A stretch of 64,000 nt of DNA from Gammaproteobacteria bacterium (GCA_017577365.1 PKRJ01000015.1:5364-69363); one strand, 5' to 3'. Shown: positions 9,903 to 18,511, counted from the stretch's first letter. Program-made: numbers and translations. Notes: generated by a model not told the origin, from the letters alone.

Positions 9903-10994
9903 ATGGCGGACACGGTCGAACAGCGATTGAAGGAACGTCTCGAGGAGTTCGTTTTACCGCAAACGGGCAGGACGCTCGGTCGGCACGGAAGCCGGTTCAC
10001 CGTCGAACGCGCGGGTGAAAAGCTTACCGTCGCCGTGAAGCTCGGCTTTCCGATCGAGCGAAGTCGCTCGGCGCTCGTCGAGCAGCTCGAGGCGCACTGC
10101 GGCGGCGCGGCCGACGCACCGGTTCGTTTCGTGGTCGAGTGGGCCGTCGAGACGCACGCGGTGCAGCACGGCCTGAAGCCGATCGCGGGCGTGAAAAACG
10201 TGATCGCCGTCGCGTCCGGCAAGGGCGGCGTCGGCAAGTCGACGATCGCGGTCAACCTCGCGCTCGCTCTGGCCGTCGAAGGGGCGAAGGTGGGCATCCT
10301 CGATGCGGATATCTACGGCCCGAGCCAACCGCGGATGCTCGGGCTCGTCGGCCGCAGGCCCGAGTCCCGCGACGGCAAGACGCTCGAGCCGCTCGTGGCG
10401 CACGGCGTCCACGCGATGTCGATCGGCTTCCTCGTCGATGAGCGCCAGCCCGTGGCCTGGCGCGGCCCGATGGTCACCTCGGCGCTCAACCAGCTCCTGA
10501 TGCAGACGAACTGGCCGGAGCTCGACTACCTGATCGTCGACATGCCGCCGGGCACCGGCGACATCCAGCTGACCCTCGCGCAACGCGTTCCGGTCAGCGG
10601 GGCGGTCATCGTCACGACGCCGCAGGACATCGCGCTTTCCGACGCCCGCAAGGGTCTGGAAATGTTCCAGAAGGTGAATGTCCCGGTCCTTGGCATCGTC
10701 GAGAACATGAGCATACATATCTGCTCGAGCTGCGGGCACGAGGAGCCGATCTTCGGCGAGCGGGGCGGCGAGCGGCTCTCCGTCGAGTACGACGTGCCAC
10801 TTCTCGGCGCGCTGCCGCTCGATCGGCGCGTGCGCGAGGAGACCGATTCGGGAACGCCGAGCGTCGTCGCCGACCCCGACGGGCCGCTCGGCGCGCGGTT
10901 CCGCCAGGTCGCGTTGCGCGCCGCGGGCGAGCTCGCCGCGAGCGGGAAGGACTACAGTCGGCTGTTCCCGAAGATCACCGTCGAGGACGCTTGA
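9903..10994 (+). CDS. mrp: Mrp/ApbC family iron-sulfur cluster carrier ATPase
   Basis: A cytosolic P-loop protein of 363 residues that binds and transfers [4Fe-4S] clusters to apoproteins. An N-terminal MIP18/DUF59-like domain covers about 1-85. The deviant Walker A with signature lysine is GKGGVGKST, followed by DADIYGPSQPRMLG, DMPPGTGD and the cluster-binding CXXC in ICSSCGHEEPIFG. The ATG at 9903 follows an AGGACGG ribosome-binding site. The frame is open further upstream, but that extension carries no homology. It converges with dcd, 15 bp away, an mrp-dcd pairing common in Gammaproteobacteria. Confidence 0.95.
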   Translation: MADTVEQRLKERLEEFVLPQTGRTLGRHGSRFTVERAGEKLTVAVKLGFPIERSRSALVEQLEAHCGGAADAPVRFVVEWAVETHAVQHGLKPIAGVKNVIAVASGKGGVGKSTIAVNLALALAVEGAKVGILDADIYGPSQPRMLGLVGRRPESRDGKTLEPLVAHGVHAMSIGFLVDERQPVAWRGPMVTSALNQLLMQTNWPELDYLIVDMPPGTGDIQLTLAQRVPVSGAVIVTTPQDIALSDARKGLEMFQKVNVPVLGIVENMSIHICSSCGHEEPIFGERGGERLSVEYDVPLLGALPLDRRVREETDSGTPSVVADPDGPLGARFRQVALRAAGELAASGKDYSRLFPKITVEDA

Positions 10995-11009
10995 GCCTGC
11001 GGCTCACGG

Positions 11010-11576
11010 TCAGGTCTTCGGCAGCGTGACGCCGCGTTGCCCCATGTACTTGCCGGCGCGGTCCTTGTAAGACACCTCGCACCGCTCGTCGGACTCGAGG
11101 AAGATCATCTGCGCGACGCCTTCGTTCGCGTAGATCTTCGCCGGCAGCGGCGTCGTGTTCGAGAACTCGAGCGTGACCTGACCCTCCCAGCCGGGCTCGA
11201 GCGGCGTGACGTTGACGATCACGCCGCAGCGCGCGTACGTGCTCTTGCCGACGCACAGCACGAGCACGTTCTCCGGGATCCGGAAGTACTCGACCGTGCG
11301 CGCGAGCGCGAACGAGTTCGGCGGGATGATGCAGCAGTCGCCGCGAAAGTCGACGAAGCTCTTCTCGTCGAAACGCTTCGGGTCGACGATCGTCGTGTTG
11401 ATGTTCGTGAAGATCTTGAACTCGTCCGCGCAGCGGACATCGTAGCCGTAGCTCGACACGCCGTAGGAAACGACGCGCGCGTCGCCGTGGGCTCTGACCT
11501 GCGCGGGCTCGAACGGCTCGATCATGCCGTGCTCGAGCGCCATTCGTTTGATCCAGCGGTCCGATTTGATCGTCAT
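11010..11576 (-). CDS. dcd: dCTP deaminase
   Basis: Converts dCTP to dUTP, feeding dTTP synthesis in the cytosol. The protein has 188 residues, the usual size of the homotrimeric enzyme. Recognisable parts are SYGVSSYGYDVRCADEFKIF, the KSTYARCGVIVNVTPLEPGWEG segment, whose glutamate and arginine form the active site of the dCTP deaminase/dUTPase fold, and the nucleotide-binding C-terminal tail ending in GQRGVTLPKT. The start ATG is preceded by GAGGG. It is convergent with mrp; DUF3108, purN and purM lie upstream on the same strand. Confidence 0.96.
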   Translation of the reverse strand: MTIKSDRWIKRMALEHGMIEPFEPAQVRAHGDARVVSYGVSSYGYDVRCADEFKIFTNINTTIVDPKRFDEKSFVDFRGDCCIIPPNSFALARTVEYFRIPENVLVLCVGKSTYARCGVIVNVTPLEPGWEGQVTLEFSNTTPLPAKIYANEGVAQMIFLESDERCEVSYKDRAGKYMGQRGVTLPKT

Positions 11577-11606
11577 CCCTCGTCGCCTCGTCGATGCGTG
11601 CGGCCG

Positions 11607-12332
11607 TCACAGCCCTTCGATGGACGTCAGCGTGAGTGTCGTCAGTGTCTCGCCGTCGCGGCGCTGCTCGATTCTCACAGGCAGGTGGCGTAGGGCGGGG
11701 GCGGCCCAGAAAACCGTGTAACGGGAAGATCCTTCGCGTCGCTGAACGACGCGAACCGCTTCGAGCGTGCCGACCGGCGTCTCGAGCGTCTCGGTGCCGC
11801 CCACCTCGTACGTGTAGCGTTTCACCGACTCGTTGTCGACCAGGTCGTGCTCGACCGGCCCGCGGCCGGACTGAAGCTCGAGCATCAGCGTGATCTGCAG
11901 CGTCGCCCGGTCGTGCACGCCCGGCTCGAGCGGCACGTCGACGCTGTTCTCGCTCGTCGTGATCCGGGCTCGGCTCGCGGCCCAGTCGAAATCGACGGCG
12001 AAATCGTCCTCGCCCTTGCGCGTGCCGTCGTCGACGCGAAACGACAGCGGCCGAAGGGCTCCCGAGCGGAGCTCGAAGCGGCTCTCCTCGACGACGGGAT
12101 GCGGGCGAAGCAGCCGGGCGAGGCCGCGCGTCGAGGTCGTCGCCTCGAAGCGGTAGGTCGTGCCCGCCTCGTGCACGACTCTCTGCACGGATTCGCCCAC
12201 TCGGCGGCCTTTGTAGGCGACGTCGTAGCGGGCCTCGTAGATCGGCACGGGCCCGATCTCGTTGGCGGCGGCCGCGGCGGCGAAAAGGGCGGCGAGCAGC
12301 GTCGCAAGCGCAGGCGGAATCGCTCGGCTCAT
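11607..12332 (-). CDS. DUF3108 domain-containing exported protein
   Basis: A 241-residue protein with a clear Sec signal peptide (residues 1-23, hydrophobic ALATLLAALFAAAAA, cleavage likely after ANA/AAA-N), so periplasmic or outer-membrane associated. The mature part is all-beta in character and matches DUF3108 (IYEARYDVAYKGRRVGES; LETPVGTLEAVRVVQ; WAAPALRHLPVRIEQ). Function is unknown. The start overlaps the purN stop by 4 bases (ATGA), so it is translated from the purM-purN-DUF3108 transcript. The same purMN-DUF3108 neighbourhood occurs in other Proteobacteria. Confidence 0.82.
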   Translation of the reverse strand: MSRAIPPALATLLAALFAAAAAANEIGPVPIYEARYDVAYKGRRVGESVQRVVHEAGTTYRFEATTSTRGLARLLRPHPVVEESRFELRSGALRPLSFRVDDGTRKGEDDFAVDFDWAASRARITTSENSVDVPLEPGVHDRATLQITLMLELQSGRGPVEHDLVDNESVKRYTYEVGGTETLETPVGTLEAVRVVQRREGSSRYTVFWAAPALRHLPVRIEQRRDGETLTTLTLTSIEGL

Positions 12333-12985
12333 GACCCCTCCTCGATGACGATCGGCTCTCGGAGCGTTTCTCCGTCCAGAGTGACCTCGTCGCCGACGAG
12401 TCTCAATCGGCCGGTCGCGAGCCACGACGTCGCGCGCGGCAGGATGACGTGCTCGCCGCGGCGGACGCGCGCGGCGAGCGTCTCGACGGTGTCGTCCGGG
12501 CGGACCTTCAGCCGGTATTGCAGCACGCGCGGTCCGGCATCGAGGTCTTCGGTGACGAAATGCACGGTCGCGCCGTGATGCGAATCGCCCGCCTCGAGCA
12601 CGCGGCGGTGCGTGTCGAGGCCGCGAAAACGGGGCAGCAGCGACGGGTGGAGGTTCAGCATGCGCCCCGCGTAGTGCCGGACCATCGAAGGTCCCAGAAT
12701 GCGCATGAAACCGGCGAGGATGACCGCGCTCGGCGCATGCGCGTCGATCGCCTCGGCGAGCGCGCGCTCGTAAGCCTCGCGGCTCGGATAGCCCTCGCGC
12801 GGGATGTGCAGAGCGGCGATACCCGCGCGGCGTGCGCGCTCGAGCCCGCGCGCTTCGGCGCGGTCGCTGACGACCGCCGCGACGCGCGCGTCGAGCGCGC
12901 CGTCTCGAGCGGCGTCGATCAGCGCTTGAAGATTCGTGCCTTCGCCGGAAACGAGGACGACGACGGCGGGGCGCTCGGAGGGCAC
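12329..12985 (-). CDS. purN: Phosphoribosylglycinamide formyltransferase (GAR transformylase)
   Basis: Transfers a formyl group from 10-formyl-tetrahydrofolate to GAR, the third step of purine synthesis. It has 218 residues with VVVLVSGEGTNLQAL at the N-terminus, the folate site GFMRILG, and the catalytic NLHPSLLPRFRGLDTHRRVLEAG with the Asn-His pair, plus GATVHFVTEDLDAGP. A GTG at 12985 is taken as start; a TTG at 12991 that overlaps the purM stop (TTGA) is an equally plausible coupled start. It follows purM directly. Confidence 0.94.
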   Translation of the reverse strand: MPSERPAVVVLVSGEGTNLQALIDAARDGALDARVAAVVSDRAEARGLERARRAGIAALHIPREGYPSREAYERALAEAIDAHAPSAVILAGFMRILGPSMVRHYAGRMLNLHPSLLPRFRGLDTHRRVLEAGDSHHGATVHFVTEDLDAGPRVLQYRLKVRPDDTVETLAARVRRGEHVILPRATSWLATGRLRLVGDEVTLDGETLREPIVIEEGS

Positions 12986-12987
12986 GT

Positions 12988-14016
12988 TCAACGAATCTCG
13001 ACCCGGCCGGCGGAGGCGGGCACAACCTCGCCGACGATCCACGCTTGCTCGCCGGTGTCGCGAAGAGCTCGGACCGTCTCGTCCGCGGCCCCGGGCGCGA
13101 CGATCACGATCATCCCGATGCCGCAGTTGAACGTGCGGTGGAGCTCGTGCGGCTCGACGCCGCGCCGCTCGAGCCAGTCGAAGACCGGCGGCCGCGGCCA
13201 GCGCGACGCGTCGAGGCGCACGCCGAGCCCGTCGGGCAGGACCCGCGGGATGTTCTCGATGAGCCCGCCGCCGGTGATGTGCGCGAGCCCGCGGACCTCG
13301 ACTTTCGCGAAAAGATCGAGCAACGGCCGCACGTAGATTCGCGTCGGCGCGAGCAGCGCGTCGATCAGCTTCACGTCGCCGCACGGCGCGGACGCATCGG
13401 CCGGGTAGCGCTGGAGCACGCGGCGGATCAGCGAGAAGCCGTTCGAGTGCGGACCGGACGACGCGAGGCCGATCACTGCGTCGCCCTCGACGATTCTGCT
13501 GCCGTCGATGATCCGGTCTTTCTCGACGATGCCGACGCAGAACCCCGCCAGGTCGTATTCGCCGGCCTTGTGCATGCCGGGATGCTCCGCCGTCTCGCCG
13601 CCGAGAAGGGTCGCGCCGGCGAGCTCGCAGCCTCGCGCTATACCTGCGATCACGCGCTCGGCGACGTCGACGTCGAGCTTCGGGGTGACGAAGTAGTCGA
13701 GGAAGAACAGCGGCTCCGCGCCCTGCACGATGACGTCGTTCACGCACATCGCGACGAGATCGATCCCGACGCCGTCGTGCGCGTCGTGCTCGATCGCGAG
13801 CTTGAGCTTCGTGCCGACGCCGTCGGTTCCGGCGACGAGCACGGGCTCCTTGTAGCCGGACGGCACGCGGAACAGTCCGCCGAAGCCGCCGATTCCCCCG
13901 ATGACCTCGGGCCGCAGCGTGCGTTTGATCGGAGCTTTGATGCGCTCGACGAGCGCGGCGCCCGCGTCGATATCGACGCCGGCATCCTTGTACGTGAACT
14001 TGGGCTCGGAGGGCAT
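12988..14016 (-). CDS. purM: Phosphoribosylformylglycinamidine cyclo-ligase (AIR synthetase)
   Basis: ATP-dependent ring closure of FGAM to AIR in purine synthesis. It is 342 residues, normal for the homodimer. Signature regions are FTYKDAGVDIDAG at the N-terminus, GTDGVGTKLKLA, CVNDVIVQGAEPLFFLDYF, GGETAEHPGMH, GLASSGPHSNGFSLIR and HITGGGLIENIPRVLP. It is the first gene of purM-purN-DUF3108 and is divergent from the DUF2066 gene, with a promoter region of about 65 bp that contains back-to-back -10 motifs. Confidence 0.97.
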   Translation of the reverse strand: MPSEPKFTYKDAGVDIDAGAALVERIKAPIKRTLRPEVIGGIGGFGGLFRVPSGYKEPVLVAGTDGVGTKLKLAIEHDAHDGVGIDLVAMCVNDVIVQGAEPLFFLDYFVTPKLDVDVAERVIAGIARGCELAGATLLGGETAEHPGMHKAGEYDLAGFCVGIVEKDRIIDGSRIVEGDAVIGLASSGPHSNGFSLIRRVLQRYPADASAPCGDVKLIDALLAPTRIYVRPLLDLFAKVEVRGLAHITGGGLIENIPRVLPDGLGVRLDASRWPRPPVFDWLERRGVEPHELHRTFNCGIGMIVIVAPGAADETVRALRDTGEQAWIVGEVVPASAGRVEIR

Positions 14017-14081
14017 GACGTGGGCCTCGTGTGCGGGCCGGTATAATAAGCGACGCGCCCGGGGGGCGACAGAGCGAATCG
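14017..14081. promoter_or_regulatory. Divergent purM / DUF2066 promoter region
   Basis: The 65-bp gap holds a perfect plus-strand -10 box TATAAT (14042-14047), placing transcription start near 14054 and giving a leader of about 28 nt before the DUF2066 ATG. On the minus strand the overlapping TATTAT/TATACC serves as a -10 for purM. -35 boxes are poor on both strands. A PurR-type palindrome was looked for and not seen. Confidence 0.6.
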
Positions 14082-15200
14082 ATGACGGGATCGACTACGG
14101 CGCGCGCGGCGCGCGCCCGTGCCGCACGACGTATTCTCGAGGGCGCCGCGCTCGCGTGGCTCGTCGCGCTTGCGCTCGTCGGAGCCGGAACGGCGCGAGG
14201 CGCCGTCTTTCCCGACCTCTACACGTTGACCGTCACGCCCGATCCCGAGGCGACGGACACGAGGCAAGCGGCGATCGATCTCGCGATGCGTCGATTGCTC
14301 GTGCGCATCACCGGCGTGCGGGATCCGGACAGCGATCCGGCGCTCAGAACGCTGATCGAGGACGCGTCGCGCTACGTCGCGTCGGTCGCTCTAGGCATCG
14401 ACCGCGAGCGCGCGCGCGTCGAGTTCTATCCCGCGCAAGTCGAGCGGGCGCTCGGCGCGCTGCAGCGTCCGGTCTGGGGGCCGGAGCGGCCGCTGACGCT
14501 GCTCTGGATCGCCGTCGACGGCGGCGACGGCGAGCGCGCGTTGCTGGGCGCGGACGGCGCGCACGGCGATTTCGGGCCGGCGATCGGGCTCGCCGAGGAG
14601 GCCGCGGCGATTCGCGCCGAGATCGACCGAGTCGCGGACGAGCGGGGCTTGCCGCTCGCGCTGCCGCTGCTCGATCTCGAGGATCTTGCCGGCGTCACGT
14701 TCGCGGATGTCTGGGGAGGGTTCGTCGAGCCCGTGCGCGCGGCGTCCAGCCGCTACGGCGCGGACGCGATTCTGATCGGGCGCGTGCGGCTCAACCCGTT
14801 CGGCAACAGCGTGCAGTGGACTCTTTTACGCGGCGACGAGCGGCGCTCGTTCGCCGGCACCGACGTCGCCGAGGGCCTGCATTGGGTTGCCGACACGTTC
14901 GCACGGGACTTCAGCGTGATCGGCGGAGCGAGCACGGTGCGTCTCGTCGTTCGCGGCGTGACGAGCTTCGCCGATTACGGGCGGGTGATGAGCTATCTCG
15001 AGAGCTTGAGCGCGCTTCAGTCGGTCGACGTCGAGGCGTACGAGAACGGCTTGTTGAGCCTGCGCGCGTCCGCGCGCGGCGACGTCGACGTGCTCGAGCG
15101 CGTGCTCGGGCTCGGGCGCGTCCTCGAGCTCGATCGATCGGGGTCCCAGAGGACCGACAACACACTGGTGCTCCGAATCGCGCGCGGATCGGAACGATGA
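14082..15200 (+). CDS. DUF2066 domain-containing exported protein
   Basis: A 372-residue protein. It has an N-terminal basic stretch and hydrophobic segment (about 22-40, LAWLVALALVGAG) ending in ARGA, a likely signal peptide, so the body is periplasmic. The DUF2066 region (YTLTVTPDPEATDTRQAAIDL; LLWIAVDGG; GADAILIGRVRL) covers most of the rest. Function is unknown. It is first in a coupled run with the CDP-alcohol transferase and hda, a gene order conserved in gammaproteobacteria opposite purM-purN. The ATG at 14082 lies downstream of a TATAAT promoter box. Confidence 0.82.
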   Translation: MTGSTTARAARARAARRILEGAALAWLVALALVGAGTARGAVFPDLYTLTVTPDPEATDTRQAAIDLAMRRLLVRITGVRDPDSDPALRTLIEDASRYVASVALGIDRERARVEFYPAQVERALGALQRPVWGPERPLTLLWIAVDGGDGERALLGADGAHGDFGPAIGLAEEAAAIRAEIDRVADERGLPLALPLLDLEDLAGVTFADVWGGFVEPVRAASSRYGADAILIGRVRLNPFGNSVQWTLLRGDERRSFAGTDVAEGLHWVADTFARDFSVIGGASTVRLVVRGVTSFADYGRVMSYLESLSALQSVDVEAYENGLLSLRASARGDVDVLERVLGLGRVLELDRSGSQRTDNTLVLRIARGSER

Positions 15201-15754
15201 GCCTGCGCTGGTTGCCGAACGCAATCTGCGTGCTGCGCATCGTATTGGTCGTGCCGCTCGTGCTCGCGCTCGTGGCGGAGCGCTACGAGCTCGCCGTCGT
15301 GCTGCTCGTGATCGCCGGCGGCTCGGACGGTCTCGACGGCTTCCTCGCGAAACACTTCGACTGGCGCACGCGCGTGGGCGGCCTGCTCGATCCTGCCGCC
15401 GACAAGCTGCTGATCGGCAGCGTCTTCGTGACGCTGACGTGCCTCGGGCACGTGCCGCTCGCGCTCGCCGCGATCGTGATCCTGCGCGACGCCGTCATCG
15501 TGCTCGGCTCGCTCGCGTATCACGTGCTGATCGAGCCGATCCGCGGCGAGCCGGCGGCGATCAGCAAGGCGAACACGGCGTGCCAGCTCGCCTTCGTGCT
15601 GTTCACGTTGACGACCGCGGCGTACGGTTTGCCGGGCGGCGCGGTGCTCGTGCCGCTCGGCGCGGCCGTCGTATTCACGAGCATCACGAGCGGCCTGACG
15701 TACGTGCTGCGTTGGGGCCGCCGCGCGTGGCGTGCCGCGCATGCCGCCGCGTGA
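15197..15754 (+). CDS. CDP-alcohol phosphatidyltransferase family membrane protein
   Basis: An integral inner-membrane enzyme of 185 residues that transfers a phosphatidyl group from CDP-diacylglycerol to an alcohol. About five transmembrane segments are visible. The active-site motif D-G-X2-A-R-X8-G-X3-D-X3-D is seen in variant form (SDGLDGFLAKHFDWRTRVGG, then LLDPAADK); the usual arginine after the first aspartates is Lys in this copy (FLAKHF), as in many PgsA-like proteins. The acceptor is uncertain; glycerol-3-phosphate would make it PgsA-like. It starts 4 bases inside the DUF2066 gene (ATGA) and its end overlaps the hda start. Confidence 0.85.
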   Translation: MSLRWLPNAICVLRIVLVVPLVLALVAERYELAVVLLVIAGGSDGLDGFLAKHFDWRTRVGGLLDPAADKLLIGSVFVTLTCLGHVPLALAAIVILRDAVIVLGSLAYHVLIEPIRGEPAAISKANTACQLAFVLFTLTTAAYGLPGGAVLVPLGAAVVFTSITSGLTYVLRWGRRAWRAAHAAA

Positions 15755-16478
15755 GGAACGGGGCCGGGACCGTCTTCCGGCGCAGCTCGCTTTACCGCTC
15801 ACGCTCGAAGCGCACGCCGCGTTCGATACGCTCGTCGACGGGCAGAACGCCGCGGCGATCGCGCACGTGCGCTCGCTCGCCGACTCGCGGGCCGGTCTCG
15901 TCTGGGTCTGGGGCGGGCACGGCTGCGGCAAGAGCCACCTGCTGCAGGCGGCCTGCCGCGCGGCCGATGCCGCCGGAAAGCGCACGATGTACCTGCCGCT
16001 TGCGCGCACGGATATCGTGCCGGAAGCGCTCGCCGGGCTCGACGCGCTCGATTTCCTCGCGCTCGACGACCTCGAGCACCGTGCCGGACGGCCGGAATGG
16101 GAGCATGCGCTCTTCGACGTGCTGAACGCGTATCTCGTCGGAGGGCGCTCGCTCGTGATGGCCGCGTCCGCGCCGCCCGGCGCGGTCGGCTTCCGGATGC
16201 CGGATCTCGAATCGCGTGCGGCGGCGGCCGCCGTCTATCGACTACACGCGCTCGACGACGACGATCAGGTCGAGGCGCTGCGGCGGCACGCGCGCGGCCG
16301 CGGGCTCGAGCTCGATCCGGCCGCGGCGCGCTTTCTCCAGTCGCGCGTGACGCGCGACATGGCCGCGCTCTGCGCGTGGCTGCATCGCCTCGACACCGCG
16401 GCGCTCGCGGCGCAGCGGCGCATCACGATTCCGTTCATTCGCGCGTCGCTCGAGGCGCCGCCCGAGCCGAGCGATTGA
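15741..16478 (+). CDS. hda: DnaA regulatory inactivator Hda
   Basis: A AAA+ protein of 245 residues, homologous to DnaA domain III, that with the DNA-loaded beta clamp stimulates ATP hydrolysis by DnaA and prevents over-initiation. The N-terminal clamp-binding segment is QLALPLTL (near residues 14-21 of this start). Then come a P-loop GGHGCGKSHLLQA, Walker B-like FLALDDLE and an arginine-finger region. The ATG at 15741 is used; a GTG nine bases upstream adds three residues. The start overlaps the transferase stop and the 3' end overlaps the convergent DUF2069 gene by 44 bp. Confidence 0.9.
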   Translation: MPPREERGRDRLPAQLALPLTLEAHAAFDTLVDGQNAAAIAHVRSLADSRAGLVWVWGGHGCGKSHLLQAACRAADAAGKRTMYLPLARTDIVPEALAGLDALDFLALDDLEHRAGRPEWEHALFDVLNAYLVGGRSLVMAASAPPGAVGFRMPDLESRAAAAAVYRLHALDDDDQVEALRRHARGRGLELDPAAARFLQSRVTRDMAALCAWLHRLDTAALAAQRRITIPFIRASLEAPPEPSD

Positions 16479-16794
16479 GCAGGTAGAGGAGCGCGATCTC
16501 GAGCAGCGCGGCGAGGAGCGCGACGCTCGCAAGCACCGAGCGGCCGAGACTCGCGACGACCTCGACGATCGCGGCGCCGGCGTAGACGACGAGCGCGAGC
16601 GCGAGCCACTGGAACGTGTAGCGTCTTGCGCGATACAGACCGGGAACGGCGAGGACAAGCGGCGCGGCCGCGCCGATCGCGAGCGCGATCCGGCCGGCGG
16701 CGGGGAGGGACGAGCCCGCGACGCCGAGCACGACGGCGGCGAAGAGCGTCGCGTGACAGGCCCACGCGGCGCGCAGGAGGCTTCGGCCGCTCAT
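16435..16794 (-). CDS. DUF2069 family small membrane protein
   Basis: A 119-residue integral membrane protein with four hydrophobic segments (about 8-30, 33-50, 56-80 and 84-105) and short polar ends. It matches DUF2069 by size, topology and position: the wrbA-DUF2069 adjacency downstream of arsC is widespread in Gammaproteobacteria. Function is unknown. The ATG at 16794 overlaps the wrbA stop by 4 bases, which decides the start against the longer open frame. Its 3' end runs 44 bp into hda on the other strand. Confidence 0.78.
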   Translation of the reverse strand: MSGRSLLRAAWACHATLFAAVVLGVAGSSLPAAGRIALAIGAAAPLVLAVPGLYRARRYTFQWLALALVVYAGAAIVEVVASLGRSVLASVALLAALLEIALLYLLNRSARAAPRATRE

Positions 16795-17405
16795 TGCGCC
16801 GCCGCATCGGTCGTGCGCTTCAACCGCTGCGCGATGCGCGCGACGCGCTCGCCGAGCGCTTTCGCAAGCTCGCTTTCGTCGTCCGAAAGCGCGGGGTTCC
16901 AGCCGGCCGCGACATGCGTCGCGCCGTAAGGCGAGCCGCCCGTCCGGGTCTCGAAGAGCGCCGGACGCGTGTACGGCAGCCCCACCCAGAGCATGCCGTG
17001 GTGCACGAGCGGCAGCGCCATGCCGAGCAGCGTGCTCTCCTGGCCGCCGTGCAGCGTCGACGTCGAAGTGAACACGCCGGCCGGCTTGTCCGCGAGACGG
17101 CCCGCGAGCCAAAGCTCGGTGGTCGAGTCGAGGAAGGCCTTGAGCGGCGCGGCCATCGTCCCGAAGCGCGTCGGGCTGCCGAGCAGCAGGCCGTCGCATT
17201 CGACGAGATCCGACGGCTCCGCGTACGGCGGTCCTTCCTCGGGGATCGCGGGGGCGACGGCCTCGTTCACCGGGGAGACCGGCGGCACGGTCCGAAGCCG
17301 CGCAATTGCTCCGGCCGCTTCGACCCCTCGTGCGACGTGCCGCGCGAGGGCCGCCGTGCGGCCGCCGCGCGAGTAGTACAGCACGAGGATCGTCGCTCGA
17401 CTCAC
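16791..17405 (-). CDS. wrbA: NAD(P)H:quinone oxidoreductase WrbA
   Basis: A 204-residue flavodoxin-fold FMN protein that reduces quinones by two electrons and so protects against redox cycling. The FMN phosphate-binding loop is YYSRGGRT near residue 10. The SPTRFGTMAAPLKAFLD and FTSTSTLHGGQESTLLG segments are typical of WrbA. Cytosolic. It overlaps arsC by 4 bases upstream and the DUF2069 gene downstream, so the three are one operon. Confidence 0.94.
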   Translation of the reverse strand: MSRATILVLYYSRGGRTAALARHVARGVEAAGAIARLRTVPPVSPVNEAVAPAIPEEGPPYAEPSDLVECDGLLLGSPTRFGTMAAPLKAFLDSTTELWLAGRLADKPAGVFTSTSTLHGGQESTLLGMALPLVHHGMLWVGLPYTRPALFETRTGGSPYGATHVAAGWNPALSDDESELAKALGERVARIAQRLKRTTDAAAQ

Positions 17406-17749
17406 TCGATGAGCTCCAGCACCTGCTCGGGCGGACGCCCGAGCTTGGCCCGCTGGCCGACCTCGACGATCGGGCGCTCGATCAGGATCGGATGACGGAG
17501 CATCAGCGCGATCAGCTCGTCATCGGACGCGGACGCATCGAGACCGCTCTGCTTCCATTCCGCCTCGCCCTTGCGGATCAGATCGATCGGCCGCAGGCCG
17601 AGTTTCTTCAGCAGGCTCCGAAGCCGCTTCTCGTCCGGCGGGTTTTTGAGGTACTCGACGATCTTGGGCTCGATACCCCGTTCCTCGAGCAGCGCGAGCG
17701 TCTGCCGGGACTTCGAGCAGCGCGGGTTGTGGTAGATCGTGACGGTCAT
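17402..17749 (-). CDS. arsC: ArsC-family reductase (glutaredoxin-dependent arsenate reductase, YfgD type)
   Basis: A thioredoxin-fold protein of 115 residues with the ArsC signature HNPRCSKSRQTL, whose Cys11 is the redox or arsenate-binding cysteine, and PIVEVGQRAKLGRPPEQVLELI at the C-terminus. The length fits the short YfgD-like subgroup rather than plasmid ArsC of about 141 residues, so arsenate detoxification is family inference only; there is no arsR, arsB or acr3 nearby. First gene of arsC-wrbA-DUF2069; divergent from the lipoprotein gene. Confidence 0.9.
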   Translation of the reverse strand: MTVTIYHNPRCSKSRQTLALLEERGIEPKIVEYLKNPPDEKRLRSLLKKLGLRPIDLIRKGEAEWKQSGLDASASDDELIALMLRHPILIERPIVEVGQRAKLGRPPEQVLELIE

Positions 17750-17873
17750 TGGTCGGCGCCTCCTCGTCGGAAACGTCGCCGGAGTTTAGGGACCCCGGTC
17801 GGGCCTTTCCAGAGCGATCGGCGCGGGCCGTGCTATCCTTTGCGGAGCAGCCGGAAGCCGTAGCTGACACGTT

Positions 17874-18230
17874 TTGTCGACAAGAATCACTAAAGCGCGC
17901 AAACCGGCCCGAGCTCGGTTCGCCGCGGCGTTGACTGCTCTCGTTCTGGCCGCGTGCGCGACGTCCCCGCCCGTGCAGGAAATGAGCGATGCGCGGCAGG
18001 CGATCGCGGCCGCCGAGGAGGCCTCGGCCGCGGAGTACGCGCCCGAGCGTCTCGAGGATGCGAAACGCCTCCTCGCGACCGCCGAGCAGCAGCTCCGCGA
18101 GGAGATGTACGGCCCGGCGCGGCTCAACGCGGTCCGCGCGCGGAATCGCGCGGTCGAGGCGCTCGAAGCGAGTCAGGAAGCCGCGGCGCAGCGGCGGGGG
18201 GAAGCGGGCGAGCAGCGTTCCGGACAATGA
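17874..18230 (+). CDS. DUF4398-type small outer-membrane lipoprotein
   Basis: A 118-residue predicted lipoprotein. The signal peptide (ARFAAALTALVLAAC) ends in a lipobox LAAC with Cys28, so the mature protein starts CATSPPVQEM. The mature part is a charged, alanine- and glutamate-rich helix with coiled-coil character (SDARQAIAAAEEASAAEYAP, RLEDAKRLLATAEQQL), matching DUF4398. Only a TTG at 17874 can start it: an in-frame stop lies three codons upstream and no ATG or GTG lies before the signal sequence. A -10-like TATCCT precedes it at about 17834-17839. Function is unknown. Confidence 0.75.
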   Translation: MSTRITKARKPARARFAAALTALVLAACATSPPVQEMSDARQAIAAAEEASAAEYAPERLEDAKRLLATAEQQLREEMYGPARLNAVRARNRAVEALEASQEAAAQRRGEAGEQRSGQ

Positions 18231-18511
18231 CCGCGTCTCGCAGCAAAGCCGTCCGCTATCTCGTATCCGGTCGGGTCCAGGGCGTCTACTTCCGCGGCTC
18301 GACGCTAGACGAGGCCCGCCGTCTCGGCCTTTCGGGCTGGGCGCGCAACCTGCCGGACGGGCGCGTCGAGGTCGTCGCTGCCGGCGGCGAGGCGGCGTTG
18401 TCGGAGCTCGCCGCGTGGCTGTGGAACGGACCGCCGGCCGCGCGCGTCGAGGCGGTCGCCGTCGAGGAGTGGTGCGAGCCGGTGCCGGACGGCTTCGAGA
18501 TTCGACGCTAG
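18227..18511 (+). CDS. acyP: Acylphosphatase
   Basis: Hydrolyses acyl phosphates. It is a small cytosolic enzyme of 94 residues. The phosphate-binding loop VSGRVQGVYFR carries the catalytic arginine (about residue 23), and the catalytic asparagine is in SGWARNLPDGRVEV. The ATG overlaps the lipoprotein stop (ATGA), so the two genes are coupled. It converges with the lytic transglycosylase gene, 37 bp away. Confidence 0.93.
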   Translation: MTASRSKAVRYLVSGRVQGVYFRGSTLDEARRLGLSGWARNLPDGRVEVVAAGGEAALSELAAWLWNGPPAARVEAVAVEEWCEPVPDGFEIRR

